A DNA stretch of 64,000 nucleotides. Origin: Sphingomonas sp. Root241. GTDB lineage: Bacteria > Pseudomonadota > Alphaproteobacteria > Sphingomonadales > Sphingomonadaceae. The DNA lies in NCBI RefSeq assembly GCF_001428865.1, contig NZ_LMIV01000002.1, positions 814,903 through 878,902 of the forward strand, written 5' to 3'. A program made the translations under genes and the position numbers. The notes under the pieces were generated by a model. It saw only the letters and a list, made by a program, of their open reading frames with translations, had not been told where the DNA came from and did not search any database. The first letter of the stretch is position 1; each line of letters begins with the position of its first letter. Positions 52,706-62,095 of the stretch are shown piece after piece.

Positions 52706-54049
52706 TCAGGCGGCGGAGAGGAGGTCGGCGGGGGCGGTGGCGCCAATCGCGGGGCGCGGGAGTGTGAGGTGATCGCGCAAGGTCGTGCCGGCATATTCGG
52801 TGCGGAAGAGGCCGCGGCGCTGGAGCTCGGGGACGACCAGATCGACGAACTCGTCGAGCGAACTCGGCAGCAAAGGCGGGATCAGGTTGAACCCGTCGGC
52901 GGCGTCGCGCTCGAACCAGTCCTGGATCTGGTCGGCGATGTCCGTCGGCGTGCCGATCACCACGCGGTGCCCGCGTACGGCGTTGAAACGCAGGAAGAGC
53001 TGGCGGATCGAGAGGTTCTCGCGGCGGGCGAGCGCGGTGAGCTGGCGCCAACGGCCCTTGCCGTTTTCGGGCTCGGGCAGGTCGGGGAGGGGACCATCGA
53101 GCGGATAGCCGCTGACGTCCTGACCCATCAGATTGAGCTCGCCCGAGAAATCGACCGCGGCTTCGAGTGCTCCGAACTTGTCCTGCGCCTCCTGCTTGCT
53201 GGTGCCGATCGCGAAGGACAGGCCCGGCATTACCTTGAGCGTGTCGGGATCGCGGCCGTAGCGCGCCATCCGGCGTTTCACATCGGCGTAGAAACCCTGC
53301 GCATCCTCGATGAACTGCGCGGCGGCGTAGATCATCTCGGCATATTTGGCGGCGAACTCGCGGCCGACCTCCGAATTGCCCGCCTGCGCGAACACCGGAT
53401 GGCCCTGGATCGGGCGGGCGACGTCGAGCACGCTGCTCAGATGGAAATAGCGCCCGTCGTGGCGAACCGGATGGACGTCGTTCGGGTCGAGATAGAGCCC
53501 GGTCTCACGGTCGGCATGATCGAAGGCGTCGTCTTCCCAGCTGTCCCATAGCTGGCGGGCGACGTCGACGAACTCGGCGGCGCGCTGGTAGCGCTCGGCA
53601 TGGCTCGGCGGCTGATCGATCCCGAAGCTGCTCGCCGCACCATCGGCAAGCGAGGAGACGATGTTCCAGCCGATCCGCCCGCCGCTGATATGATCGAGCG
53701 AGGCGAAGCGGCGGGCGAGGGAATAGGGATGGTCGAAATTGGTGTTGACCGTCGCGACGATTCCGATCCGCTCGGTGACCGCGGCGAGCGCGGCCGAAAG
53801 CGTCAGCGGCTCGAAGTCGAGGAACGCGTGGCGCCGCTCGATCCCCTTGGTGCTGTCGCCCGCCTGACCGACGAAATCGGCGAAGAAGGCCACGTCGAAC
53901 TTGCCGCGCTCGGCGGTCTTGGCCAGCTCGGCCCAATAGCGGAAATCGGGCCTTCCGCTATTGGCCGCGCCGGGCTGGCGCCATGCGCCGGGATGGTGGC
54001 CGTGGCGGGTGAGGAAAACCCCGAGGGCGAGCTGGCGTTTGCTGGTCAT
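52706..54049 (-). CDS. DszA/NtaA-type flavin-dependent monooxygenase
   Basis: A 447-residue LLM-class flavin monooxygenase of the NtaA/SnaA/DszA/DmoA group, which uses reduced FMN from a separate reductase. It opens KRQLALGVFLTRHGHHPGAW, then FDVAFFADFVG, FLDFEPLTLSAALAAVTERI and SGGRIGWNIVSSLADGAASS, all family landmarks. DszA cleaves the first C-S bond of dibenzothiophene sulfone. Here it sits between a class II aldolase-like gene and a DszB-like gene, so it may open a sulfone or sulfonate to give a sulfinate. The ATG at 54,049 is chosen by the conserved start; a GAGAGG precedes it. Confidence 0.88.
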   Translation of the reverse strand: MTSKRQLALGVFLTRHGHHPGAWRQPGAANSGRPDFRYWAELAKTAERGKFDVAFFADFVGQAGDSTKGIERRHAFLDFEPLTLSAALAAVTERIGIVATVNTNFDHPYSLARRFASLDHISGGRIGWNIVSSLADGAASSFGIDQPPSHAERYQRAAEFVDVARQLWDSWEDDAFDHADRETGLYLDPNDVHPVRHDGRYFHLSSVLDVARPIQGHPVFAQAGNSEVGREFAAKYAEMIYAAAQFIEDAQGFYADVKRRMARYGRDPDTLKVMPGLSFAIGTSKQEAQDKFGALEAAVDFSGELNLMGQDVSGYPLDGPLPDLPEPENGKGRWRQLTALARRENLSIRQLFLRFNAVRGHRVVIGTPTDIADQIQDWFERDAADGFNLIPPLLPSSLDEFVDLVVPELQRRGLFRTEYAGTTLRDHLTLPRPAIGATAPADLLSAA

Positions 54050-54060
54050 GATCCTCTCTC

Positions 54061-54801
54061 TCACTCGGCCGCGACGGCGGTGGCGTAGTGGATGGTGCCG
54101 TCGTCGGAGACGCTGGCGTCGGGGGGGACGAGCTTGCCCATCTTCCATTGCTGTTCGAGCACGCCCGGACCGAAGGGCTGCGAGCCGCCCAGCGCCTGGC
54201 CAAGGATCTGGAACTGCGCGCCTTCCTCGAGCAGGACGATGCTGTTGACGAGATCGCGCAAGTCCTTCCAGCTCCACACGGTCGCGCCGCCATTGGCCTC
54301 GACGATGCCGGGGACCTCGCGGTCGGCCTCGATCGAATCGAGGATGAAGTCGACCTCGGCCTGGCGGCGGTTGATGTAGACCGGCAGCTCGCTGGAGAAG
54401 CGGAAGCGGCGATTTGGCACGTAGAGCAAGGGCAGCTTCGCGTGCGCCTGCGAATAGGCGCCGAGATGCGGGGTGTGGACGTGGCTGATCGCCTGCACGC
54501 CCTCGTGCGTGCGGAACAATTTGGCGTAGCGCGCGGCGCCGCCGGGCTTGTTGTGCCAATAGCTGTTGCCCTCGAAATCGATCACCGCGGTCTGCGGCGC
54601 GTCGGGATCGTCGGTCCAGAGGCCGAGATAGTTGAAGGTGATGATCTTGTCCTCGCCGGGGATGCGCACGGCGATGAAGAGCGTCCCGCTCGCCGAGATG
54701 GTGCGTGTCTCGCGCAGCAGCCGGAAGGCGCGGCGGGCGTCCTGCTCCTGCTCGGCGATGAAGGCGATGGTTTCGGACGAAAGACCGGATTGTTCGGACA
54801 T
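54061..54801 (-). CDS. Class II aldolase/adducin-family protein
   Basis: A 246-residue class II aldolase/adducin-like protein. The family fold is seen in LLRETRTISASGTLFIAVRI (substrate-phosphate loop), and zinc-binding His in HVHTPHLGAYSQAH (about 108-121). A third His as in classical aldolases is not evident where expected, so zinc co-ordination may differ. It is inside a sulfur operon: 14 bp after the DszB-like B gene and 11 bp before the monooxygenase gene. No class II aldolase is part of the known dsz or sfn pathways, so its reaction here is an open question; it may split a carbon fragment left after desulfonation. Confidence 0.75.
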   Translation of the reverse strand: MSEQSGLSSETIAFIAEQEQDARRAFRLLRETRTISASGTLFIAVRIPGEDKIITFNYLGLWTDDPDAPQTAVIDFEGNSYWHNKPGGAARYAKLFRTHEGVQAISHVHTPHLGAYSQAHAKLPLLYVPNRRFRFSSELPVYINRRQAEVDFILDSIEADREVPGIVEANGGATVWSWKDLRDLVNSIVLLEEGAQFQILGQALGGSQPFGPGVLEQQWKMGKLVPPDASVSDDGTIHYATAVAAE

Positions 54802-54815
54802 GATGACGTCTCCTC

Positions 54816-55886
54816 TCAGGCGGCTTCGGAAATCAGGGAATGTTGCGCGGCGAGCACGCGGGCGGCTTCGAGCGGGCGCGGGTCGATCCAGTCGCCGAGC
54901 GCGAAATCGGCATCGAGGAAGCCGTGGGTGAACAGGAATTTCTTCTGCTGCTCGAACAGGGCCAGCCGCTCGGCGTCGAGCGTCGGGTGCAGGCCCTCGT
55001 GCAGGTGGCGATAGGCCTGATCGACGGCCTGCGCGCTGCCTTCGGTCTCGAATTCGAGAATATCGCGCAGCTTGTCCGGCTCGGCCTTGACCCAGTCGGC
55101 GGCGCGCAGCGTGACGGCGAGGAAGCGGACCAGTATGTCGAAATGCGCGTCGAGCAGATGCTGGTGGACAGTGATCGGCCGCGGCGTGCCGTTGTTCACG
55201 CGGAAGCGGCGGTCGGGGAGCGCGTCTAGATCGACTACGACCGCCAGCCCGGCTTCGCGGGCGCTGTCCAGCGCCGAGGCGCCCTTGACGTAGATCGCGT
55301 CGACATGGCCCGAAACGAGGGCCTCGATCGGCCAGAGCCGATTGAGGCCGGTTCGGCGCGGGGCGAGATCGCGTCCGCTGCCGCCCACGTTGCGCAGCCG
55401 ATCGGGGACTTCGATCAGATCGACATCGTCGAGGGTGAAGCCGGCGGAGGCGAGCGCGCCCTTGTAGCCAGCGAGCGACATGCCGCGCGCGATGCTGGTG
55501 CCGCGGACATGGCTGGGAAGGTCGTTATGCGACCAGCCGGGCAAGGCGAGCCGGCGGCCCTTGAGATCGGCGGCGCTGGCGATGCCGGTGTCCGGCCGGG
55601 TGAGGATCAGCTGGCTTTCCTCGATCCAGGTGAGCCCGACCAATCGGGTCGGCTCGCCCTGCGCCCGGGCGGCGATCGACAGCATGTTGCCGCCTTCCCG
55701 GATCAAGGTCGGCAGGCGATGGTCATAATGGTGCCCGCCGAGCTTGGAGCCGGACTCCTGCAGCGTGCGCAGCGTGATGCCGTCGGCGGCGAATTCGTCG
55801 GTGAGCCAGCCGAGCTTCCACGCGATTCCGGTCGCGGTCGGCACGGGGCAGCGGGTGAACCATAGTTCGTCGAGCGCTGTCGCCAT
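54816..55886 (-). CDS. DszB-like sulfinate desulfinase paralogue B
   Basis: A 356-residue protein, the first gene of the operon. No signal peptide. Its start MATALDELWFTRCPVPTATG has the DszB-type Cys (C13). H53 and R63 follow at H-x9-R, then EGGN, so the DszB catalytic set is complete. The middle LKGRRLALPGWSHNDL and VSGHVDAIYVKGASA are shared with paralogues A and C and with NMT1/SsuA-fold binding proteins. ATG at 55,886 follows GGGAGCAAGG. A perfect -24/-12 promoter (TGGCACG-CTCT-TTGC) lies 40-54 bp upstream. Sequence differs clearly from A, so substrates probably differ. Confidence 0.75.
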   Translation of the reverse strand: MATALDELWFTRCPVPTATGIAWKLGWLTDEFAADGITLRTLQESGSKLGGHHYDHRLPTLIREGGNMLSIAARAQGEPTRLVGLTWIEESQLILTRPDTGIASAADLKGRRLALPGWSHNDLPSHVRGTSIARGMSLAGYKGALASAGFTLDDVDLIEVPDRLRNVGGSGRDLAPRRTGLNRLWPIEALVSGHVDAIYVKGASALDSAREAGLAVVVDLDALPDRRFRVNNGTPRPITVHQHLLDAHFDILVRFLAVTLRAADWVKAEPDKLRDILEFETEGSAQAVDQAYRHLHEGLHPTLDAERLALFEQQKKFLFTHGFLDADFALGDWIDPRPLEAARVLAAQHSLISEAA

Positions 55887-55925
55887 TGCCTTGCTCCCGT
55901 GCAGCTGTTGCTGCGGAACAAGGGA

Positions 55926-55940
55926 GCAAAGAGCGTGCCA
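55926..55940 (-). promoter_or_regulatory. Sigma-54 (-24/-12) promoter of the desulfinase operon
   Basis: On the minus strand: TGGCACG-CTCT-TTGC, a full match to the sigma-54 consensus (GG and GC elements separated by 10). It lies 40 bp upstream of paralogue B's ATG, with a good RBS between. Transcription should start near 55,914. A candidate activator site is ATTGCGTGATATTGATCAG at 55,992-56,010. Confidence 0.88.
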
Positions 55941-56040
55941 GAGCGGGGTCAGGAGGGGGAGCGCGGCTGCCGCCGGCCGGAGGGGCGCTGCATTGCGTGA
56001 TATTGATCAGGCGCGGTGCTGCGTTTTCACCTGCGGCGCT

Positions 56041-57156
<1,116 letters not shown>

Positions 57157-57198
57157 AGATCCCTCCAGATCCGTTGCCGCACAAGGTATCAACAAATA

Positions 57199-57217
57199 TC
57201 CTACTGGATAAGTAGGA
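57199..57217. promoter_or_regulatory. Inverted repeat upstream of the activator gene
   Basis: TCCTAC-TGGATAA-GTAGGA in the 87 bp between paralogue C's stop and the activator start. A possible operator or RNA hairpin for the activator gene; no -24/-12 sequence is seen here. Assignment is tentative. Confidence 0.4.
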
Positions 57218-57243
57218 AATACGTGGCGGGCCCTAGCTGAGCT

Positions 57244-58305
57244 TTATACGGGCTCCAGCGAACCGGCCTCGGTCGTGGCCCGGCGACGTAGTGCCTCCTT
57301 CAGTGGACGCGCATCGATCCAGCGATCGACATCGACAGCCTCTTCGAGAAAACCGTGATGCCACAGGAAGTTGGCCTGATTGCGCAGCATCCCGATGCGA
57401 TCGGCGGACAGATCGGGATGCAGCGAGCGATGGAAGTCATTGCGATAGGCAGCACCCACTGCCGCGATTCCGGCCAATGTTTCCTGCGCCAATATGTGCT
57501 GCAGTCGGGGCAGGTTGGTCGACGCCCAGTCGGCAGCGCGCAGCGCCTGTTCGAGGAAGCGCACGACCAGATCGAAATGCTGCTCGATCATATGCTCGTG
57601 GACGGTGATCGGGCGCGGCGTGCCATTGTTCACGCGCGCGAGGCGGCTGGGATAGGCGTCGAGATCGAGTCCCATGGTCAGGCCCAGGCGCGCGGCGGTC
57701 TCGGCCGCGGCGGCGCCCTTCACATAGACCGCATCGACGCGACCTTCGGCCAGCCATTCGAGTCCCAGCCACAGCCGCCGCATGCCCGCCGTGGTAGGCT
57801 GCTCGACCGGCGGCGCGGGCAGATCGATCATCCGCACGTCTTCGAGATCGAGCCCGCCCAGCGTGAGTGCGCCCTTGATCCCGTGCAGCGCCATGCCGCG
57901 CGCGATGCTTTCCCCGCGGGTGCGCGCGAAGCCGGGGAGGGCGAAGCGTAATCCCTTGAGATCGGCGGGTCCCATGATCCGCGTATCGGGACGAACCATG
58001 ATCGCCTGCCGCTCGTCGATCCAGGTGAGGCCGATCACGCGGGTGGGCGCGCCATCGGCACGCGCGGCGAGGGCCTGGATGTTGCCGCCCTCACGGAACA
58101 GGTACCGCGCCTGCCGTTCCGGGTCGGACGAGACGAGGTTCAGCCCCGCTTCGCGCACGCGTTTTACGCCGATGCCATCGCGGCCGAACGCCTCGGTCAT
58201 CCAGCCGAGCGACCATGCCACTCCGGACGCCGCGGGCACCGGGCAGCGGGTGATCCAGATGCATTCCGGTTCGCGCCGGGCGGGGGCGGCACTGCCTGCC
58301 GACAT
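57244..58305 (-). CDS. DszB-like paralogue C, active-site His replaced
   Basis: A 353-residue protein related to A and B. It keeps the CPVP motif (C21 in IWITRCPVPAASGVAWSLGW) and the Arg (R71 in FREGGNIQALAARADG), but the position of the DszB His (ten before the Arg) is Asp61. No signal peptide. The C-terminal half (AEGRVDAVYVKGAAAAETAA, NNGTPRPITVHEHMIEQHFD) aligns with A and B. Loss of the His suggests altered catalysis or a binding or sensing role. It follows its own sigma-54 promoter and is upstream of the activator gene, so it could feed the regulation. RBS AGGAG about 10 bp upstream. Confidence 0.7.
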   Translation of the reverse strand: MSAGSAAPARREPECIWITRCPVPAASGVAWSLGWMTEAFGRDGIGVKRVREAGLNLVSSDPERQARYLFREGGNIQALAARADGAPTRVIGLTWIDERQAIMVRPDTRIMGPADLKGLRFALPGFARTRGESIARGMALHGIKGALTLGGLDLEDVRMIDLPAPPVEQPTTAGMRRLWLGLEWLAEGRVDAVYVKGAAAAETAARLGLTMGLDLDAYPSRLARVNNGTPRPITVHEHMIEQHFDLVVRFLEQALRAADWASTNLPRLQHILAQETLAGIAAVGAAYRNDFHRSLHPDLSADRIGMLRNQANFLWHHGFLEEAVDVDRWIDARPLKEALRRRATTEAGSLEPV

Positions 58306-58350
58306 TCTGTTCCGTCTCCTGTGTCCGGCGGTTCTCTCGTGCGCGGCTCA

Positions 58351-58365
58351 GCAAACCGCATGCCA
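58351..58365 (-). promoter_or_regulatory. Sigma-54 (-24/-12) promoter of paralogue C
   Basis: On the minus strand: TGGCATG-CGGT-TTGC, one mismatch to consensus, with the GG-N10-GC invariants kept. It lies 46 bp upstream of the paralogue C ATG. Transcription start is near 58,340. Confidence 0.82.
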
Positions 58366-58445
58366 GTCGGACCGGCAAGCCGGGTGGGCCGGATGGCTGC
58401 GCAAATCGCTGCATTTCGTGCAGCCGTGCGGCCCGAACTGCTCCG

Positions 58446-58457
58446 AATTGCGCAATT
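58446..58457. promoter_or_regulatory. Candidate activator site in the divergent region
   Basis: Perfect 12-bp palindrome AATTGCGCAATT, followed by GATCC. It sits between the two divergent sigma-54 promoters (about 80 bp upstream of the minus one, 40 bp upstream of the plus one). A related ATTGCG...ATTGATC string occurs upstream of the operon promoter at 55,992. A second inverted repeat, GCTGCA-TTTCG-TGCAGC, is nearby at 58,408-58,424. Confidence 0.5.
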
Positions 58458-58496
58458 GATCCATGTCCGGTGTCCGCCTTCCCCCTGCGCGCCGTT

Positions 58497-58511
58497 TGGC
58501 ACGTGAAGTGC
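58497..58511 (+). promoter_or_regulatory. Sigma-54 (-24/-12) promoter of the transporter operon
   Basis: TGGCACG-TGAA-GTGC on the plus strand, one mismatch to consensus, with the GG-N10-GC invariants kept (GG at 58,498, GC at 58,510). Transcription start near 58,523, followed by AGGAGA and the GTG of the binding protein gene. Confidence 0.85.
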
Positions 58512-58541
58512 AACGCTTTCCGACAAAAGGAGAAGCGCAGC

Positions 58542-59669
58542 GTGGCGATCCAGAAACCCAGATCGATCAAGGCGTGGGCAATCGGTGCCGTGGTGCTGAT
58601 CGCCGTCGTGGCTCTCGCGGCCTTTCAGTTCCGCGGCGACGGCGGCGCCAAGGCGAAGACCGTCACGATCGCGGGGATCGCCTATCCGTTCGAGCGCCGG
58701 CAGGTGTATAACGGCCTCACCGGCGTGGTGATCCGCGACGGCTGGCTCAAGGCCGAGCTGGCGAAGCGCGGCGTCGCGCTGGCGCTGACTCCGGTACCCA
58801 CCGCAGTGGGCGGGCCGCTGATCAACGAGGGCTTCTCCGGCAAGCGGATCGACTTCGCCGCTTATGGCGATTTCCCGGCGATCATCGCGATTTCGGGCGG
58901 GGTCCCGCTCAGGCTGGTCGCGCCGACGGGGCAGGGACTGCATTCCTATCTGGTCGTGCGCAACGGCCTCGCCGCCAGGAGCATCGCCGATCTCAAGGGC
59001 AAGCGCATCGCGCTCCATCGCGGCCGGCCGTGGGAATTGCCCTTCTCCAAGCTGATCGACGCCAGCGGGCTCAAGCAAAGCGACTTCAAGATCGTCAACA
59101 TCAACCCCGCAGCCACGCCGGCGGCGCTCGCCTCGGGCAATGTCGACGCCGCCTTCCTGCTCTCCGACGGGCTGTTGCTCGAACAGAAAGGCGCGGGGCG
59201 AGTGATCTGGTCGACCAAGCAGGCACCGGCCGACTGGCGGATGCGCGCCGAATTGTTCGGGCGCGGCGATTTCGTCGATGCGAACCCGGAGCTCACGCAA
59301 TTGGTAGTCGACGCCTATGTCCGCGCCGCGGCATGGTCGGCGCAGGACGCCAATCGCGACCGGGTGATCAAGGATGCGGCGCGGGGAGCGATGCCCGTCG
59401 AGATCATCGCGCGCGATTACGCCAATGACGGTATTCCGTGGCGCGAGCGCTTCTCGCCGGCGTTCACCAGGGAACTGGTCGATCATTATCGTTCGGCGGC
59501 CGACTATGCCTTCGAGCGCGGGCTGGTGCGCAACAAGGTCGATGTCGACAAACTGATCGACCGGCGCTTCGTGGCGCCTGCCCTGCGCGACGCGAAGCTC
59601 GAGGGCTTCTGGAGCCCCACGGCGCCCGCGCCGGCCCAGGCGCAGGCTGCTGCGCCCAAGGCGTCCTGA
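58542..59669 (+). CDS. Membrane-anchored sulfonate ABC transporter substrate-binding protein
   Basis: A 375-residue SsuA/TauA-type binding protein. An uncleaved-looking N-terminal membrane anchor (KAWAIGAVVLIAVVALAAFQ) is followed by VTIAGIAYPFERRQVYNGLT, DFAAYGDFPAIIAISGGVPL, DLKGKRIALHRGRPWELPF and GNVDAAFLLSDGLLLEQKG, the NMT1/SsuA fold. Start GTG at 58,542 behind AGGAGA; an upstream frame start at 58,470 overlaps the promoter. It lacks the CPVP Cys of the DszB-like proteins, unlike A-C. First gene of an operon that ends past the window. Ligand: probably a sulfonate or sulfone. Confidence 0.82.
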   Translation: MAIQKPRSIKAWAIGAVVLIAVVALAAFQFRGDGGAKAKTVTIAGIAYPFERRQVYNGLTGVVIRDGWLKAELAKRGVALALTPVPTAVGGPLINEGFSGKRIDFAAYGDFPAIIAISGGVPLRLVAPTGQGLHSYLVVRNGLAARSIADLKGKRIALHRGRPWELPFSKLIDASGLKQSDFKIVNINPAATPAALASGNVDAAFLLSDGLLLEQKGAGRVIWSTKQAPADWRMRAELFGRGDFVDANPELTQLVVDAYVRAAAWSAQDANRDRVIKDAARGAMPVEIIARDYANDGIPWRERFSPAFTRELVDHYRSAADYAFERGLVRNKVDVDKLIDRRFVAPALRDAKLEGFWSPTAPAPAQAQAAAPKAS

Positions 59670-60460
59670 TGGCCAGTGCTGCGCTTCCCGCGCTCGCCGC
59701 GCCGGCGCCGCGGCGGCAGTCGCCGCTCGCATCGTTCCTCGCGCCGATCTTGCTGCTGGCCTTGTGGCAGCTTCTCTGCCTGAGCGGCCTCTTCCCGGCG
59801 CAGGTGCTGGTCCCGCCAAGCGAAGTCGGGCGCACGCTCTGGCAGCTCGCCGAAACGGGAGAGCTCCAGCGCCATGTCGGCGAGAGCATGACGCGGCTTG
59901 CTTTGGGCTTCGCGATCGGCGCGCTGGCGGGGCTCGCTTTCGGCGCGGCGATCGCCCTATCGCGGCTGGCCGAGGCGGCGTTCGGTCCGTTCTTCTTCGC
60001 GGTGTGGCAGGTTCCGGTGATCGCCTTCGTGCCGATGCTGGTGATCTTTCTCGGCATCGACGAGCAGTTCAAGGTCGCGATCGTCATCCTCGCTGCGTTC
60101 TTCCCCGTTGCGCTCGCCGCATTCGACGGGATTCGCGGCGTGCCGAAGGCGTGGTTCGAAGTCGCGCGGGTCTATCGCACCCGGCTCCCCGATCTCATTT
60201 GGCGAATCCTCGTTCCGGCGACCCTGCCTGCGGTCGTCACCGGGCTGCGCGTCGCGCTGACCCGCGCCTGGGTGGTGCTGATCGCTGCCGAGCTGCTCGC
60301 GGCCGACAGCGGCATCGGCCAGATGATGGAGATGGGGCGCCAGATGTTCCGCATCGACGTGGTGCTGGCGGGTGTCGTCGTCAGCGGCGTGATCGGTTTC
60401 CTGCTCGATCGCGGGGCCAAGGCGATCGAGCGCCGCGCATCGCGCTGGAGGGCGGCATGA
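59669..60460 (+). CDS. ABC transporter permease (SsuC-like), first of two
   Basis: A 263-residue inner-membrane permease of the sulfonate/nitrate/taurine class. Membrane helices include ILLLALWQLLCLSGLFPAQV and LALGFAIGALAGLAFGAAIA. The coupling (EAA-like) loop is around AFDGIRGVPKAWFEVARVY. Start ATG overlaps the binding-protein stop (TGATG). Ends in a 4-bp overlap with the second permease. Confidence 0.87.
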   Translation: MASAALPALAAPAPRRQSPLASFLAPILLLALWQLLCLSGLFPAQVLVPPSEVGRTLWQLAETGELQRHVGESMTRLALGFAIGALAGLAFGAAIALSRLAEAAFGPFFFAVWQVPVIAFVPMLVIFLGIDEQFKVAIVILAAFFPVALAAFDGIRGVPKAWFEVARVYRTRLPDLIWRILVPATLPAVVTGLRVALTRAWVVLIAAELLAADSGIGQMMEMGRQMFRIDVVLAGVVVSGVIGFLLDRGAKAIERRASRWRAA

Positions 60461-61236
60461 AGGCGCCGCTCGCACGCGGCTGGGCGCGCGCCGCGATCGG
60501 ATTGATCGCGCCGGGGCTGTTCCTGATCTGGTGGCAAATGCAGGCACAATCGGGCGGAGCGCATGCGCTGGCCTTTGCGCCGCTCCAGTCGGTCGGTGCC
60601 GCGTTCGTCGAGCTGGCGGTGCGGGGGAGCCTGTTCTCCGACATGGCCTCGACGCTGTCGCGCAGCTTATCCGGGCTCGCGATCGGCGGGACGTTGGGGA
60701 TCGCCCTGGGTGTGGCGATGGCGATCTGGCGGTCGCTAGATCGCGTGCTCAATCCCTTGCTCCAGGCGATCCGACAGGTCCCGCTGATGGGCTGGCTACC
60801 GTTGCTCGGGCTGTGGGTCGGCACCGGGCAGGGGACCGAGCTGATCGTCGTCAGCCTCTCGGCATTCTTCCCGACCCTGCTCAACAGCTTCGAAGGCGTC
60901 GTCAATGTCGAGCGGCGCTTCATCGAGGTCGGACAGATCTATGGCTTCACGCCGTGGCAGCGCTTCCGGCTGATCCTGCTGCCCGCCGCGATGCCGCTGA
61001 TCCTCACCGGGCTGACGCAGGGCCTCGCCTTCGCGTGGATCGCGTCGATCGCCAGCGAGATCCTGCTCGGGGTCGGCGGCGGGCTCGGCGTGACGATGCA
61101 GCTCGCCCAGATGCAGCAGCGGATCGACATCATCCTCGTCGCGATCCTCGTCACCGCCGCGCTCGGCTTCACCATCAACCGCCTGTTCCTGCGCCTCCGC
61201 CAGCATCTGCTGCGCTGGCAGGCGCCCCTGCGCTGA
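60457..61236 (+). CDS. ABC transporter permease (SsuC-like), second of two
   Basis: A 259-residue permease of the same class, distinct from the first (helices GLIAPGLFLIWWQMQ, LSGLAIGGTLGIALGVAMAI; coupling loop EGVVNVERRFIEVGQIYG). Two different permeases in one SsuABC-type operon imply a heterodimeric channel, less usual than the SsuC homodimer. Coupled to the first by an ATGA overlap. Confidence 0.87.
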   Translation: MKAPLARGWARAAIGLIAPGLFLIWWQMQAQSGGAHALAFAPLQSVGAAFVELAVRGSLFSDMASTLSRSLSGLAIGGTLGIALGVAMAIWRSLDRVLNPLLQAIRQVPLMGWLPLLGLWVGTGQGTELIVVSLSAFFPTLLNSFEGVVNVERRFIEVGQIYGFTPWQRFRLILLPAAMPLILTGLTQGLAFAWIASIASEILLGVGGGLGVTMQLAQMQQRIDIILVAILVTAALGFTINRLFLRLRQHLLRWQAPLR

Positions 61237-61249
61237 GAAGGAGAGTCCC

Positions 61250-62095
61250 ATGATCCACGAAGTGCTCGCGAGGCCGTCGCCGGCCAGTGCCCCGGCAGCC
61301 AGCGGTGCGCTCGCGATCCGCGACCTGCACAAGAGCTTCACCATCGGCGGCGCGCCGCGCACGGTGCTGGAGGGCATCAATCTCGACATCCGTCCGGGCG
61401 AGTTCGTCAGCATCGTCGGCGCCTCGGGTTGCGGCAAATCGACCTTGCTGCGGCTGATCGTCGGGTTGGATGATGATTATCGCGGCGAGATCCGCCTCGA
61501 CGGTGAGCGCGTTTCGACCACCAGCCTCGATCGCGGCATCGTCTTCCAGGATCATCGCCTGTTCCCGTGGATGACGCTGGAGCAGAATATCGAGCTCGCC
61601 TTGCTCAACACCGACGTGCCCAAGGCGCGTCGCGCGCAGATCGTTGCCGAGCATATCGCGCTGGTGAATTTGACCGGCTTCGAGAAAGCCTATCCGCACC
61701 AGCTTTCGGGCGGGATGGCGCAGCGCGCGGCGATCGCGCGCGCGCTGGTGACCGAGCCCAAATTGCTGCTGCTCGACGAGCCGCTTGGGGCGCTCGACGC
61801 ACTCACCCGGGTGCGGGTGCAGGCCGAGTTGCAGCGCATCTGGATGGCGCAGCGCTCGACGATGCTGATGGTCACCCATGACGTCGAGGAGGCGCTGTAT
61901 CTCGGCGATCGTGTGGTGGTGATGGCGCCCGATCCGGGACGCATTCGGCGCATCGTCGAAGTCGACCTGCCGCATCCGCGCGACCGCGCCGCACCGTTGC
62001 TCCACCGTCTCAAGGACGAGATCCTCGCCGAACTCACCGCGGCGCCCAGTGCGCCGTCGAACCTCGTCCACCTTCCCGGTCGGGAGGCGCGCTGA
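61250..62095 (+). CDS. ABC transporter ATP-binding protein (SsuB-like)
   Basis: A 281-residue ATPase of the SsuB/TauB/NrtD class. Walker A GASGCGKS at 57-64, Q-loop VFQDHRLFPW, signature LSGGMAQRAAIARAL, Walker B LLLLDEPLGALD and H-loop VTHDVEEALYLGDR. It is 13 bp after the second permease and overlaps the next gene by 1 bp. It powers import through the two permeases. Confidence 0.92.
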   Translation: MIHEVLARPSPASAPAASGALAIRDLHKSFTIGGAPRTVLEGINLDIRPGEFVSIVGASGCGKSTLLRLIVGLDDDYRGEIRLDGERVSTTSLDRGIVFQDHRLFPWMTLEQNIELALLNTDVPKARRAQIVAEHIALVNLTGFEKAYPHQLSGGMAQRAAIARALVTEPKLLLLDEPLGALDALTRVRVQAELQRIWMAQRSTMLMVTHDVEEALYLGDRVVVMAPDPGRIRRIVEVDLPHPRDRAAPLLHRLKDEILAELTAAPSAPSNLVHLPGREAR

